Assembly: GCA_021927905.1 (NCBI GenBank)
Contig: BLLK01000045.1
Location: forward strand, 3,658,001 to 3,722,000
Length of the DNA stretch: 64,000 bases
Source: Chaetoceros tenuissimus
Taxonomy: Eukaryota > Bacillariophyta > Thalassiosirophyceae > Chaetocerotales > Chaetocerotaceae
Reading direction: 5' to 3'
The notes below the pieces were generated by a model. That model had not been told where the DNA came from and did no database searches. It saw only the letters and a list, made by a program, of their open reading frames with translations. The translations under genes were made by a program, and so were the position numbers. Below are positions 29,780 to 40,837 of the stretch, piece by piece. How positions within the stretch are numbered: the first letter of the stretch is position 1; each line of letters begins with the position of its first letter.

Positions 29780-31467
29780 CTACTCTGGGCATCCAACACA
29801 TCTCAGCCAATCAGCAACATTTGATTCGCGTAGTCTCTCAGCGCAAGGAATAATATCTCTATTCCAAGGGATGCCATTGTTGCGAAACATTTGTATCACT
29901 TCAATAATTGCAGAGCTCCACCAACGTCTACACATTTTGTTCAGTGCAAACACATAGATGTCGACATCCGTTGGTGCAAGATACTGCAGGCAATACTTCA
30001 GCATAGCCAGATTGCTTCGTGTAGTTGCTGCTTCAATTATGTTCTCAAGGGAATAAGGACACACATTCTCTATTGCCCACTTCAAGGTCTCCAAGTGACC
30101 TTTTTGAGCTGCAACCAAACTAGCGACTTCATTCCATGGGACAGAGTGTTGATGAAGCCACTTGTATACTTTCAATGATCTGTCTTGCAACTCACTTTCA
30201 ATAGGATTGAATATGTCATCGTCAAAGGGCATTTGGTAAATGATATTAGAGTCAACGGGGCAGTTGTTTTCGAAGCAGTAATCTAGAATCTCAAGAGTTC
30301 CATATTTTGCAGCAACATTGTAAGTCTCTCTACTGTTATTCCATGGGCATCCGTTTTCTCTTGCCCACCTCAATGCTTTCAAGTTCCCGTACATTGCAGC
30401 GTAATCACAAACTTGTTCATTCCAAGGGATATTGTGCTCACGAAGCCACTTCAATGCAGTGAGTGCTGCTTCCTCATTCTTATTCTCCACAGCACTTACG
30501 CAAAGTCAACGGTTTGTGGGACAACCATTTCGGAGACAAACTTCCATAATTGGAATGCTTCCGCCTTTTACAGCTTTAGAAAATAAATCAAAGGTCCATT
30601 TATGATTCAAATCAAGCTCTTGCAGCAACCAATTAAACACTTCGAAATTAACAGTTTCTACAGGAGCGCAAAGGGTAGAATAATCAATATATTCTGTGTA
30701 GCTCTCTTTCAAAATATCAATTTCTCCATCTCTTGCTAGACATTTAGCTATTTCAGTATCGAATATCGAGGTAATTCCTTTAGTCATGTTCATCCAATGA
30801 AGACTGCTTGCCTTACATTTATCCATCAATTTGTCAGTGTCTTCATTATTCTGTATATAGTAATCTAGATGAATTCCAAGATTATGAAGATACTCTATAA
30901 CATCAAGATGGTTATTTGCTGCTGCCTCTATAAGTAAACCGCACATAACCGACCACAACTCATCATCATCACCATCCTGAACGTCTTCATCATCTTCTTT
31001 ATATTTAAAGATTGATTCCTTCAGGCCTACAAAAGCATCTGCACACTTTAGGATATCAACTCTACCATTTACAATTGCTTGACGACAAACTTCTCTTTGA
31101 ATTTTTTCGGAGCTTCAAGAAAACATTCAGTGACTAGTGTAATTCCTGAAGCTGCCGCGACATCCTTGGCTGTTGTCTTTTTATTCTTTCCTTGTTGAAG
31201 AATGACATCCACGTCAATTACGTTATTCTTCATTTCAACTCCAAGATTGATGTAATTCCAATAGAAATGTTTTGAGACTGGAGCAACAAATGCAAAGCTA
31301 CCTTTTCCTACAAATTCTAGGCAATGTCGGAATACATCACTTGGAAGATCTTGGATATGTTTGCAGATATCACTAGTACTCGTATCATCACTCCTCACAT
31401 TACTGCTAGGAGAACTCATATCGTCGCTTGATTTGTGAGCTACTTTGATTCTTTTTACACTCGACAT
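29780..31467 (-). pseudogene. F-box/ankyrin protein, array copy E, two lesions
   Basis: Starts normally at 31467 with a longer serine-rich N-terminus and the F-box-like end. The frame breaks at F-K-E-K-F-V-V-K-Q-L (near 31085) where sisters read F-K-x-E-V-C-R-Q-A-A, one base missing. It continues in the restored frame to N-G-C-P-T-N-R, where an in-frame TGA (30508-30506) replaces a repeat residue. The frame is then open again from L-C-V-S-A-V-E-N-K-N to G-C-P-E at 29780. A frameshift plus a nonsense codon makes this the most convincing pseudogene of the array. It also has extra acidic residues (poly-D around 30970) before the second repeat. Confidence 0.85.
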
Positions 31468-31615
31468 ATTTATTCTTTTTGAGATGGAGATATGGGTTCT
31501 ATAAAGCTGATGCTATTGATTGTGATGTTCTGTGCATGCATGAGGAATGAGATGGTAGATGGTAGCTTCGCATTTCCTATTTTCATTTCGTCTTTTCTGT
31601 CATGATCCAATGTCG

Positions 31616-31625
31616 AGCTACGTAT
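31616..31625 (-). promoter_or_regulatory. Inverted CCAAT element of copy E
   Basis: TCCAATGTCG, ~149 bp upstream of the ATG at 31467. Followed by agctac instead of tctg, a subtype shared with copy G. Confidence 0.6.
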
Positions 31626-31905
31626 AACGCCATCATAACCGTTCTTTCAAAGGTTTCGAATACCTACAAAATTGCAAAAAATAATTCGCAATTTCCAACT
31701 TTGTTGCATTATGCATTAGACAAATTACTTTAGGGTTAGACCCTATCAAAAGAAATCTTTATTTATCCAACAAAACCACTTGTTACATTATTCTTTTCTA
31801 CTAAAAGTACTATTCATTTACAAGTCACGAAGTTCCCTCTCATTTCAATCTACTTCTAAATAATTTACTATTCAATGCAGATGAAAAGATGTCTTCTAAG
31901 TCAAT

Positions 31906-33540
31906 CTACTCTGGGCATCCAACGCATCTCAGCCAATTTGCAACCTTCGATCTACTGAGTCTCTCAGCAAAAGGGATGATGTCTATACTCCAAGGGATAC
32001 CATAATCATGGAACATTTGCAGCATTTTGATCATTTTCGTATCTGAATCACCATGCATTCTTGTTTCACTAGTTTCATTCATTTTGTTGATTGCAAGAAC
32101 ATAAACACTGCCATCCATTGGCGAAAGATGCTGAATGCAATATGCAACCATGGGAAAATCAAATTGACCAATTGCACATCCGAGCATGTCCTCGTGCCAT
32201 GGACAGCCATTCTCTATTGCCCACTTCAATGTCGCCAAATGACCATGTTGAGCTGTTACCAAACCTGCTTCGTCATCCCATGGAATTGAGTGTTGATGCA
32301 GCCACTTGTACACTTTCAACGATCTTTCTTGCAACTCACTTTCAGTAGGATTGTAAATTTCATCGTTGAAGGGGTAATGATAAATCTCATCATGGTCAAT
32401 AGGGCAGTTGTTTTTGAAGCAGTAATCTAGAATTTCAATATTTCCATACTGTGCAGCCCTGTTGAATGTATCCTCATCCCATGGGCAGCCGTTTTCTCTT
32501 GCCCACTTCAATGCTTTCAAGTTTCCATACATGGCAGCGTATTCACAAACATATTCATTCCAAGGGATATTGTGCTCACGAAGCCACTTCAGAGCAGTGA
32601 GTGCTGCATCTTTATTTTTATTCATCATTGAACCTGAGCATACCCTTTCATGAGGTGGACATTCATGTTGAAAACATAGTTCCATCATTTGAATGCTCCC
32701 ACTTTCTGCAGATCTAGCAAATAAATATGAACTCCAGACACAATCCTTTTGTTGCAATAACCAGTTCATAACTTCAATATTGCCACCCTCTGCACAAGCC
32801 TTGAAAGTATACTCGTGCTCATTCATTTGCTCGTAATTCTCTTTCAAAATATCAATTTCCCCGTCAAGTACAAGATAATCGATAACTTCATCTTTCCGAA
32901 AAAAAATCATTCCTTTAGAAACCATCCAATGAAGATTTCTTGCTTTGCCTATTTTTCCGATTTCTATTATGATATCCTCGTTATCTAGATCTACGCCTTG
33001 ATCATGAAGAAATTCAATGACATCAAGATGGTCGTTCGCAACTATCTCTGCAAGTTGAACCACGATATCATAACTCATCGTACCATTCGCATTATGTTTA
33101 GGAAATATAGATCGCTTCATGTCTATTCCAAAAGCATCTGCACACTTTAGAATATCAAGTCTCCCGTTGACTGCTGCTTGACGACAAAGTTCTTCTTGAA
33201 AACCTTTCGGAGCATCGGTGAAACATTCTGTACCCAATCTCAACGGACCTGTTGCTACATCTTTTACTGTAGTCTTTTTATTTCTTCCTTGTTGAAGAAT
33301 GACATCGACATCAATTGCATTATTCTTCATTTCAACTCCGAGATTGATGTAATTCCAATAGAAATGTTTTGAGACTGGAGCAACGAATGCGAAGTTTCCT
33401 TTTCCTACAAATTCGAGACAATGTTGAAATACATCACTTGGCAGATCTTGGATATGTTTGGTGATGTCATGAAAAGCTCCTGCTGAGCTCATAGCTTTGC
33501 CTGCTTCGTGAGTCACTTTGATTCTCTTTACTCTGGACAT
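31906..33540 (-). CDS. F-box/ankyrin protein, array copy F
   Basis: 544 aa, intact. F-box-like end I-Q-D-L-P-S-D-V-F-Q-H-C-L-E-F-V-G, then the invariant block with N-A-I-D-V in place of N-V-I-D-V. About a dozen ankyrin-like units follow, including A-A-M-Y-G-N-L-K-A-L-K-W and N-G-C-P-W-H-E-D-M, ending G-C-P-E. The C-terminal 150 residues are closest to copies A and D (G-Q-F-D-F-P-M-V). The upstream region carries a triple ctgtgcc repeat, shared with copy J. SCF receptor role inferred. Confidence 0.85.
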   Translation of the reverse strand: MSRVKRIKVTHEAGKAMSSAGAFHDITKHIQDLPSDVFQHCLEFVGKGNFAFVAPVSKHFYWNYINLGVEMKNNAIDVDVILQQGRNKKTTVKDVATGPLRLGTECFTDAPKGFQEELCRQAAVNGRLDILKCADAFGIDMKRSIFPKHNANGTMSYDIVVQLAEIVANDHLDVIEFLHDQGVDLDNEDIIIEIGKIGKARNLHWMVSKGMIFFRKDEVIDYLVLDGEIDILKENYEQMNEHEYTFKACAEGGNIEVMNWLLQQKDCVWSSYLFARSAESGSIQMMELCFQHECPPHERVCSGSMMNKNKDAALTALKWLREHNIPWNEYVCEYAAMYGNLKALKWARENGCPWDEDTFNRAAQYGNIEILDYCFKNNCPIDHDEIYHYPFNDEIYNPTESELQERSLKVYKWLHQHSIPWDDEAGLVTAQHGHLATLKWAIENGCPWHEDMLGCAIGQFDFPMVAYCIQHLSPMDGSVYVLAINKMNETSETRMHGDSDTKMIKMLQMFHDYGIPWSIDIIPFAERLSRSKVANWLRCVGCPE

Positions 33541-33667
33541 GTTTATTCTTCTCGAGATATATCTAATTCTATGCTAGTTGCTTTACTGACCTGGTGTCTG
33601 TTATGGTAGATGGTAGGTTTGTATAGTTTCCTGTGCCCTGTGCCCTGTGCCATTTTTTCTGTTTTTA

Positions 33668-33677
33668 TCCAATGTCG
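33668..33677 (-). promoter_or_regulatory. Inverted CCAAT element of copy F
   Basis: TCCAATGTCG, ~128 bp upstream of the ATG at 33540, within a ~120-bp block nearly identical to that of copy J. Confidence 0.6.
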
Positions 33678-34090
33678 TCTGTGCTTCTCCAACTGTCAAA
33701 GAGTGTCAAGACATCTAAATTCAAGGAGACGTAAAACAGCTTCTAACGTCTTTTCATGCGAACACAAAGAATCTCCGTCAAATGATCGTAAACTTGTCTG
33801 TACTCAAGCTTGACTCAAGGGTGCATGGAGCTCTATTCATTAACGTGCAATGCATAAATCTCTGCTGTTGAGAACCAAAATGACACATCGTGATGGTAAC
33901 TTTTTTCCTTTTCAATACAGGGTATTTCAACTCGTTTACCAAGCAAGATATGCAGTATAGAGTTCGAATTTCTCAAACAAAAGCATTAATTATATTATTC
34001 TACCACTGAGTATTTGAATATCAAATAGATTCATCTACTACTAAATTCTGGACAATTCGTTCCAGTCCAATAGCTCTGCCCCGAGTCAGT

Positions 34091-35752
34091 CTACTCTGGG
34101 CACCCAACGCATCTCAGCCAACTTGCAACATTTGATCTACCGAGTCTCTCGGCATGAGGGATGATATCTCTACTCCAAGGAAGTCCATGGTCGTGAATCT
34201 TTTGTAGCATTTCAATCATTTCCGCATCAGTTACATTGTCCACACTTCTCTCATTTGTTTCATTCATTTCGTCCATTGCAAGCACATAAATGTTGTCATC
34301 TATTGGTGAAAGACGTTGTAAACAATACTCTACCAAAGGAATGTCATAGGACCGAAATGCATATCCAAGTATGCCTTCGTGCCAAGGACAATCATTCTCC
34401 ATTGCCCACATCAGGGTTGCTAAATGACCCGCTTCTGCCGCTGCCAAACTAGCATCGTTACTCCATCGAATAGAGTGGTGATGAAGCCACTTGTAGACCA
34501 TCAATGATCTTTCTTGCAACTCTCTTAATGTTGGAGCAGAATATTCATCTACAAATGGAAAATGATAAATTCTGTCGCGCTCGATTGGACAATTGTTTTG
34601 AAAGCAGTAATCTAGAATATCAATATTTCCATATTGTGCAGCATTGTTGTATGTCTGCGTACTCCATGGGCAACCGTTCTCTCTCGCCCACTTCAATGCT
34701 TTCAAGTTTCCATGTATTGCAGCTCTATAACAAACACCAAAATCCCATGGTATGTTGTGTTCGCGAAGCCACTTTAATGTGGTGAGTGCTACTTCTTTGT
34801 CTATGTTTTCCATAGCACTTGAGCATATATATGTATGAGGGGGGCATCCATTTTGTAAACAGAGTTCCATCATTGGTATACTCCCACTTTTTGCAGCGGC
34901 AGCAAATACAAACGAATCCCAGTCACAATCATTATTAACTTGCAATAACCAATTCATAACTTCAGTACTACCACCTTCTGCGCAATTTCTGAAGGTAAAC
35001 TCATTCATTAAATGGAAAGAATTTGCATAGTGCTCTTTCAAAATCGCAATTTCTCCATGTTGTAAAAGATAATTGAAAACTTTATCTTTCCAAAAACAAA
35101 TAATTCCTTTTGTCGCCATCCAATGAAGACTACTTGCCTTGCATTTCTTATCTTTCATTTTGTAGAAAAGATCTTCATCAACATGATATATCAAATCATC
35201 TAGATCTACTCCTTGATCATGAAGATACTCTATGACATCTAGATGCCCGTTTGCTATTGTATCTACAATTATATTGCCCGTAAGTTTAAGCTCATCGTAG
35301 TCATCGTTATATGAATATGGAAAGACTGATTTCATCTCAATCTCATCAAAAGCCGATGCACACTTTAGAATATCAAGTCTTCCATTCAATGCTGCTTGAC
35401 GACAAACTTCTACTTGAAACTGTATAGAAGCATTGAGGAAACATTCAGTAGCTAATCTCAACGAAGCAGCCGCGACATCCTTGGCTGTTGTCCGTTTATT
35501 TCTTCCTTGCTGGAGAATGACATCGACATCAATCACATTATTCTTCATTTCAACTCCGAGATTGATGTAATTCCAATAAAAATGTTTAGAGACTGGAGCA
35601 ACGAAGGCAAAGTTACCTTTTCCAACAAATTCTAGACAATGTCGAAATACATCATTAGGAAGATCTTGGATATGTTTTATGTCATGATGACTAGCTGAGC
35701 TCGCATCTTCGCCTGCTTCATGAGCCACTTTGAGTCTTTTTACACTTGACAT
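34091..35752 (-). CDS. F-box/ankyrin protein, array copy G
   Basis: 553 aa, intact. F-box-like end with D-L-P-N-D-V-F-R-H-C-L-E-F-V-G. The early repeats are more divergent than in other copies (extra acidic/tyrosine-rich insert Y-N-D-D-Y-D-E-L-K and D-D-L-I-Y-H-V-D-E-D). Later repeats are standard: N-G-C-P-W-S-T-Q-T-Y, N-D-C-P-W-H-E-G-I. Ends G-C-P-E. The variable front repeats are where target specificity could have shifted (inference). Confidence 0.85.
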   Translation of the reverse strand: MSSVKRLKVAHEAGEDASSASHHDIKHIQDLPNDVFRHCLEFVGKGNFAFVAPVSKHFYWNYINLGVEMKNNVIDVDVILQQGRNKRTTAKDVAAASLRLATECFLNASIQFQVEVCRQAALNGRLDILKCASAFDEIEMKSVFPYSYNDDYDELKLTGNIIVDTIANGHLDVIEYLHDQGVDLDDLIYHVDEDLFYKMKDKKCKASSLHWMATKGIICFWKDKVFNYLLQHGEIAILKEHYANSFHLMNEFTFRNCAEGGSTEVMNWLLQVNNDCDWDSFVFAAAAKSGSIPMMELCLQNGCPPHTYICSSAMENIDKEVALTTLKWLREHNIPWDFGVCYRAAIHGNLKALKWARENGCPWSTQTYNNAAQYGNIDILDYCFQNNCPIERDRIYHFPFVDEYSAPTLRELQERSLMVYKWLHHHSIRWSNDASLAAAEAGHLATLMWAMENDCPWHEGILGYAFRSYDIPLVEYCLQRLSPIDDNIYVLAMDEMNETNERSVDNVTDAEMIEMLQKIHDHGLPWSRDIIPHAERLGRSNVASWLRCVGCPE

Positions 35753-35862
35753 GTTTAGTCTTCTTGAGATAGAGTGATGGATTTTATAAAGTTAATGCTT
35801 TTGAATGTAATGTTGTGCATTTAAAGGAAAAATAGTAGACGAAAATGTTTCTAATTTCTAAT

Positions 35863-35872
35863 CCCAATGTCG
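35863..35872 (-). promoter_or_regulatory. Inverted CCAAT element of copy G
   Basis: CCCAATGTCG, ~111 bp upstream of the ATG at 35752; same agctac subtype as copy E. Confidence 0.6.
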
Positions 35873-36199
35873 AGCTACAAATAACGGTATCTTCAACCGT
35901 TTCATTCGGTTTCTCACAAAAAGGTTTAAAAAATCTGCAACGTCAAGATGTTAGCAACTGTTTTTCCTCCAAATTTCTGACTTTGTTGCATAAGACAAGT
36001 AAATGATTTCCTAATTCTACAATATTGATATGCTTCAAATGTAAAAATTGGTCTATAGGAATCTAACAAAACCCTTTTGTTAGATTATTCTTTGACTAAA
36101 AGTACTATTTCATAATAGTTATGAAAAAAGTTCCCTCTCATTTCAATCTAAGACTGAATATCATACTTTTCATCGCAATCCACTCCCTCCTAAGTCAAT

Positions 36200-37905
36200 C
36201 TATTCAGGGCATCCAACGCATCTTAGCCAACTTGCAACATTTGATCTACCGAGACGCTCAGCACAAAAGATAATATCTTCACTCCAAGGGACACCATAGT
36301 CATGAATCTTTTGCAGCATTTTGATTATCTCCGCATCTGCTACAGCTGTTTTTCTTTTCTCATTAGTTTCATTCATTTTATTTATTGCAAGCACATAAAT
36401 ATTGCCATCTCTTGGTGAAAGATGTTGTATACAATACTCTACTAAAGAAATGTCATAGGAATCAAATGCTTGTTCGAGTATATCCTCATGCCAAGGGCAG
36501 CCATTTTCTACTGCCCATATCAAGGTTTTAAATGACCTTCTTGAGCTGCTACCAAACTGACTTCTTTATCCCAAGGAATTGAGTGTTGATGAAGCCATTT
36601 GTATACTCTCAATGACCTTTCCTGCAACTCACTGAAAGTTGAATCGAAGAATTCATCTTCGAATGGATAATGGTAAATACTGCTATGGTCCACAAGACAC
36701 TTATTTTCGAAGCAGTAATCTAGAATCTCCATATGTCCATATTGTGCAGCGCAGTTGAATGTATGTGAATCCCACGGGCAACCATTTTCTCTTGCCCACT
36801 TTAATGCTTTCAAGTTTCCATATTCTGCAGCATTTTCGCATACACGAGAACTCCACGCCCAGTCGTGAGCACGGAACCACTTCAATGCATCAAGTGCCGC
36901 CTCTTTATTCTTATTCTTTATTGTCCCTGCGCATATATATTCATCATTGGGACATCCATGTTGAAGACACAGTTCCATAATTGGAATGCTACCACTTTGC
37001 GCAGCATTATAGAATAAATACGAACTCCATTCACAGTCATTTTCCTGCAATAACCACTTCATAACTTCAATACTACCACCTTTTGCACATTGTACGAAGG
37101 TAAACTCATTCACATAATTTGAAGAATCTCCGTAACTCTTTTTCAAAATATCAATTTCTCCGTCTTGTACAAGATAAGTGAAAACTTGATCTTCCCAACA
37201 CGGCGAGATCATTCCTTCTTCCATCATCCAATGAAGACTACTTGCTTTGCCTCTATCTTTTATTTCAGTGATAATATCTTCATCATCGAAATCTATGCCG
37301 TGGTCGTAAAGAAACTCTATGACATCTAGATGGCCGTTTGCTACTGTCTCTGCAAGCTGAACTAAGAGATCATAAAACCCGGAACCATCAGCATCACGAT
37401 ATGGAAATACTGATTGCTTCATATCTATTCCAAAAGATACTGCACACTTTAGAATGTCAAGTCTCCCATTGACTGCTGCTTGACGACAAGCTTCTACTTG
37501 AAACTCTTTCGGAGCTTTGAGAAAACATTCAGTGGCTAATCTAAGCGAACCTGTCACGGCATCTTTTACTGTAGTCTTTTTATTCCTTCCTTGTTGAAGA
37601 ATGACATCGACATCAATCACATTATTCTTCATTTCAACTCCAAGATTGATGTAATTCCAGTAGAATTGTTTAGAGACAGGAGCAACGAAGGCAAAGTTAC
37701 CTTTTCCAACAAATTCTAGACAATGTCGAAATACATCATTAGGAAGATCTTGGATATTTTTGATGTTACCACTAGCTGCTACACCCATATTTTCTTCTAA
37801 GACATGTTTGATGCCATTCTTCTTTGTACTAGCCGATGAACTTGTAGTATCTTCGGCTCTTTCGTGAGCTACTTTGATCCTTTTTACTTCCTCGCTCGAC
37901 GTCAT
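36200..37905 (-). pseudogene. F-box/ankyrin protein, array copy H, frameshifted
   Basis: I take the ATG at 37905 (M-T-S-S-E-E-V-K-R-I-K-V-A-H-E) by comparison with sisters; the frame also extends to 37956. A ~25-residue insert lies between the K-R-I-K-V start and the F-box-like domain. The frame stops at E-G-H-L-K-P (36520) where sisters read G-H-L-K-T-L-M-W. One A is missing from the A run there (about 36528-36533), and the remaining 107 codons (A-V-E-N-G-C-P-W to G-C-P-E) follow in another frame. Total length 3n+2. As it stands the last quarter of the repeat domain is lost. Confidence 0.8.
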
Positions 37906-38117
37906 GATATTCATGTCTCTGTTTCTTGAGATAAAGTTATAGATTTTTTCAAGCATTCTAAACGAATTCTATCTATGTTTCTTGTCTTGCTGTTCTAGAT
38001 TGTGTTTTAGTCAAAGACTATCTACCACCAAACAAAAGAGAGTAAGTTAATAAAGTACACTGGAATACACACAATTTCAGCTGTCACAGTCTGTCAGTAT
38101 TTCGCTTTTCTTGTTGA

Positions 38118-38127
38118 TCCAATGACG
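38118..38127 (-). promoter_or_regulatory. Inverted CCAAT element of copy H (variant)
   Basis: TCCAATGACG, one mismatch to the array consensus, ~213 bp upstream of the ATG at 37905. Confidence 0.5.
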
Positions 38128-38651
38128 AGTATGTAACGGTAGTTGTAACGGTTTCTTTTACTTTCACAAAAACATATTTTTGAATTATCAAGCCTCTTGT
38201 GAATGTTTCTCTCTCTTATCTATAATGTATAGGAAAAGATTAATACCCTACACATGCTGACAACACCACTACAATATCACATCCAGGTGGAGATCTCATT
38301 GATTGAAAAATCGTAAAGTGCTGACATCTTTACTACCTTAACGTCGGGTGTACAAGTTTGCAACTTTACAAATGTAATATTTCGAATTATTCATGATAAG
38401 CTGTCATTTGGTCCTCCATACTCCATGTGTAACGAAACTATTGCATTAATTACAAATGGTATGGAGTAACCTGAACTGTATTGTATATAAGGAATCTTTT
38501 TAGTCATGGACTGTTGCTTTTTCCAGGTTGCTTTGGAAATTCCAATTGCTTTGGGTACATTGCTAGGAATATTGTAAAAAACATGTCAATGAAACTAAAG
38601 TATCACTTACATTATTGTACTACTGAGTATAGGTCATGCTTTTTATTTTAG
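38128..38651. other. Intergenic region
   Basis: Upstream of copy H and downstream of copy I. Its central part resembles 27120-27340. No gene seen. Confidence 0.3.
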
Positions 38652-40328
38652 TTATCTAGACATTGTACCATTCAAACTATTTATTGCAGTCCCATAGCTT
38701 CCTCCCAAGTATTCACTCAGCCAACTTGCAACCTTATATCTACCGAGACTCGCAGCACAAGGGATAATATCTGTACTCCAAGGTATGCCAAAGTCTAGAA
38801 TCATTTGCAGCATTTTGATCATTTGAGCATCAGTTACGTCACCGAGCCCTGTCTCATGAAATTCATTCATTTTGTTCATGGCAAGCATGTAGACAGTGTC
38901 ATCCATTGGTGAATGATGCTGTAAGCAATACTCGGCCACATGAATATTGTAACGAAAAATTGAACATCCAAGTATATCCTCATGCCATGGACAGCCATTC
39001 TCAATTGCCCACATCAAGGTTTTCAAATGACCTTCTTTAGCTGCTATCAACCCAGCTTCATTATCCCAAGGAATTGAGTGCTTATATAGCCACTTGTATA
39101 CTTTCAATGATCTTTCATGTAATTCACTATCAGTAAGATCAAAAATTTCATCGTCATAGGGAAAATGATAAATAACATTCTGATCAATGGGGCAGTTGTT
39201 TTCGAAGCAGTAATCTAGAGTTTCGATACTTCCACATTGTGCAGCATAGCTGTATGTCTGTGTATCCCACGGGCAACCATTCTCTCTTGCCCACTTTAAT
39301 GCTCTGAAGTTTCCATACATTGCAGCATTTCTACAAACACTTTCATTCCAAGGAACATTGCGCTCACGCAACCACTTCAATGAAGAGAGGGCTGCTTCAT
39401 GATTCTTATTTACCATAGCGCTCGAGCATATATATTCTTCAGCAGGACATCCATTTTGAAAACAAAGTTGCATCATTGGAATGCTTCCGCTTTTGGCAGC
39501 ATGAGAAAATAAAAAAGAACTCCAGTCACAATCTTGTTTTTGTAGTAACCAATTCATGGTTTCGATACTACCACCTTCTGCACAAGTATTGAAATTATGC
39601 CTATGTATATCTGATTCTTCGTAACTCTCTTTCAAAATATCAATTGCTCCATCTCTCACAAGATAATTGAAAACTTCATCTTCCCAGAACGAGATCATTC
39701 CTTTTGTCACCATCCAATGAAGACTACTTGCCTTCCCTCTTTTCCCGATTTGTATCATGATATTTTCATCATCTAAAAATGTGCCTTGAGCATGAAGGAA
39801 CTCTATGACATCTAGATGGCCGTTTGCTACTGTCTCTGCAAGCTGAACAGAAATATCATAACTCACACCATCGTCATCGTCATATGCAAATACTGATTGC
39901 TTCATATCTATTCCAAAAGCTACTGCACATTTTAAAATGTCAAGTCTTCCATTGACTGCAGCTTCACGACAAACTTGTTCTTGAAAAGTTTTCGGAGCTT
40001 TTAGGAAACATTCCGTAGCTAATCTAAGTCCTGAAGCTGCTAATACATCTTTAACTGTGGTCTTTTTATTCCTTCCTTGTTGAAGAATGACTTCGACGTC
40101 AATTACATTATTCTTCATTTCAACTCCGAGATTGATGTAATTCCAATAGAAATGTTTTGATACGGGAGCAACGAATGCAAAGTTACCTTTTCCAACAAAT
40201 TCAAGACAATGTTGGAATACATCATTTGGCAGATCTTGGATATGTTTGATGTCATGATGACTAGCTGAGCTCGTAGCTTCTTCGCCTCTCTCGTCGTGGT
40301 CTACTTTGATCCTTTTTGTAGATGACAT
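38652..40328 (-). CDS. F-box/ankyrin protein, array copy I, altered C-terminus
   Basis: 558 aa, intact frame. The F-box-like end and linker are standard (V-E-V-I-L-Q-Q-G-R-N-K-K-T-T). Repeats run as in sisters to V-A-S-W-L-S, where the usual R-C-V-G-C-P-E end is replaced by an unrelated ~20-residue tail (E-Y-L-G-G-S-Y-G-T-A-I). The DNA departs from sister copies exactly at ggctgag, suggesting a recombination or deletion endpoint rather than gradual change. The domain itself should be unaffected. Confidence 0.85.
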   Translation of the reverse strand: MSSTKRIKVDHDERGEEATSSASHHDIKHIQDLPNDVFQHCLEFVGKGNFAFVAPVSKHFYWNYINLGVEMKNNVIDVEVILQQGRNKKTTVKDVLAASGLRLATECFLKAPKTFQEQVCREAAVNGRLDILKCAVAFGIDMKQSVFAYDDDDGVSYDISVQLAETVANGHLDVIEFLHAQGTFLDDENIMIQIGKRGKASSLHWMVTKGMISFWEDEVFNYLVRDGAIDILKESYEESDIHRHNFNTCAEGGSIETMNWLLQKQDCDWSSFLFSHAAKSGSIPMMQLCFQNGCPAEEYICSSAMVNKNHEAALSSLKWLRERNVPWNESVCRNAAMYGNFRALKWARENGCPWDTQTYSYAAQCGSIETLDYCFENNCPIDQNVIYHFPYDDEIFDLTDSELHERSLKVYKWLYKHSIPWDNEAGLIAAKEGHLKTLMWAIENGCPWHEDILGCSIFRYNIHVAEYCLQHHSPMDDTVYMLAMNKMNEFHETGLGDVTDAQMIKMLQMILDFGIPWSTDIIPCAASLGRYKVASWLSEYLGGSYGTAINSLNGTMSR

Positions 40329-40416
40329 GTTGCTTCTTTTATTAATAGAATGATGAATGCTATAATAGCTTCGTCATCAGCCTGACCATAATTTTTCTGT
40401 TTCATTTCCACAATCA

Positions 40417-40426
40417 TCCAATGTCG
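40417..40426 (-). promoter_or_regulatory. Inverted CCAAT element of copy I
   Basis: TCCAATGTCG, ~89 bp upstream of the ATG at 40328. Confidence 0.55.
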
Positions 40427-40837
40427 GGGCTTGTTTAGATGCTCGTACGTACTTAGTCTTATAACGGTATGTTCAACTGTTTCTTTCAAATTCACAAGTT
40501 TCGTTTGAATTTTGTCCAAGAGGTCCAAGATAATTTGTCACCTTCCACTAAAGAGAATCTGCAGCAGTTTACATGTCTACCACATTCATCATTTTCATTA
40601 TAAGCGCATACTGATTGAAATTTCTTTGCACGCATTGGTTCCTTATCATCTAGAAATTATTCCACTCAAATAAAGAGCTATAGCCAGCATCAGAATTACA
40701 TTCCTCTAGAATGCCGGTCTTTGTTTCTTTGCATTTGTCTACGTACTACGGTGCTTCTTATATGAAGAAATCTTCATCTATTTAACAACAAAATAATAAA
40801 TGTTATATTAGTATCCTATAACAACACCTTGATTTCA
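40427..40837. other. Intergenic region
   Basis: Between copies I and J. No gene, RNA or repeat recognised. Confidence 0.3.
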
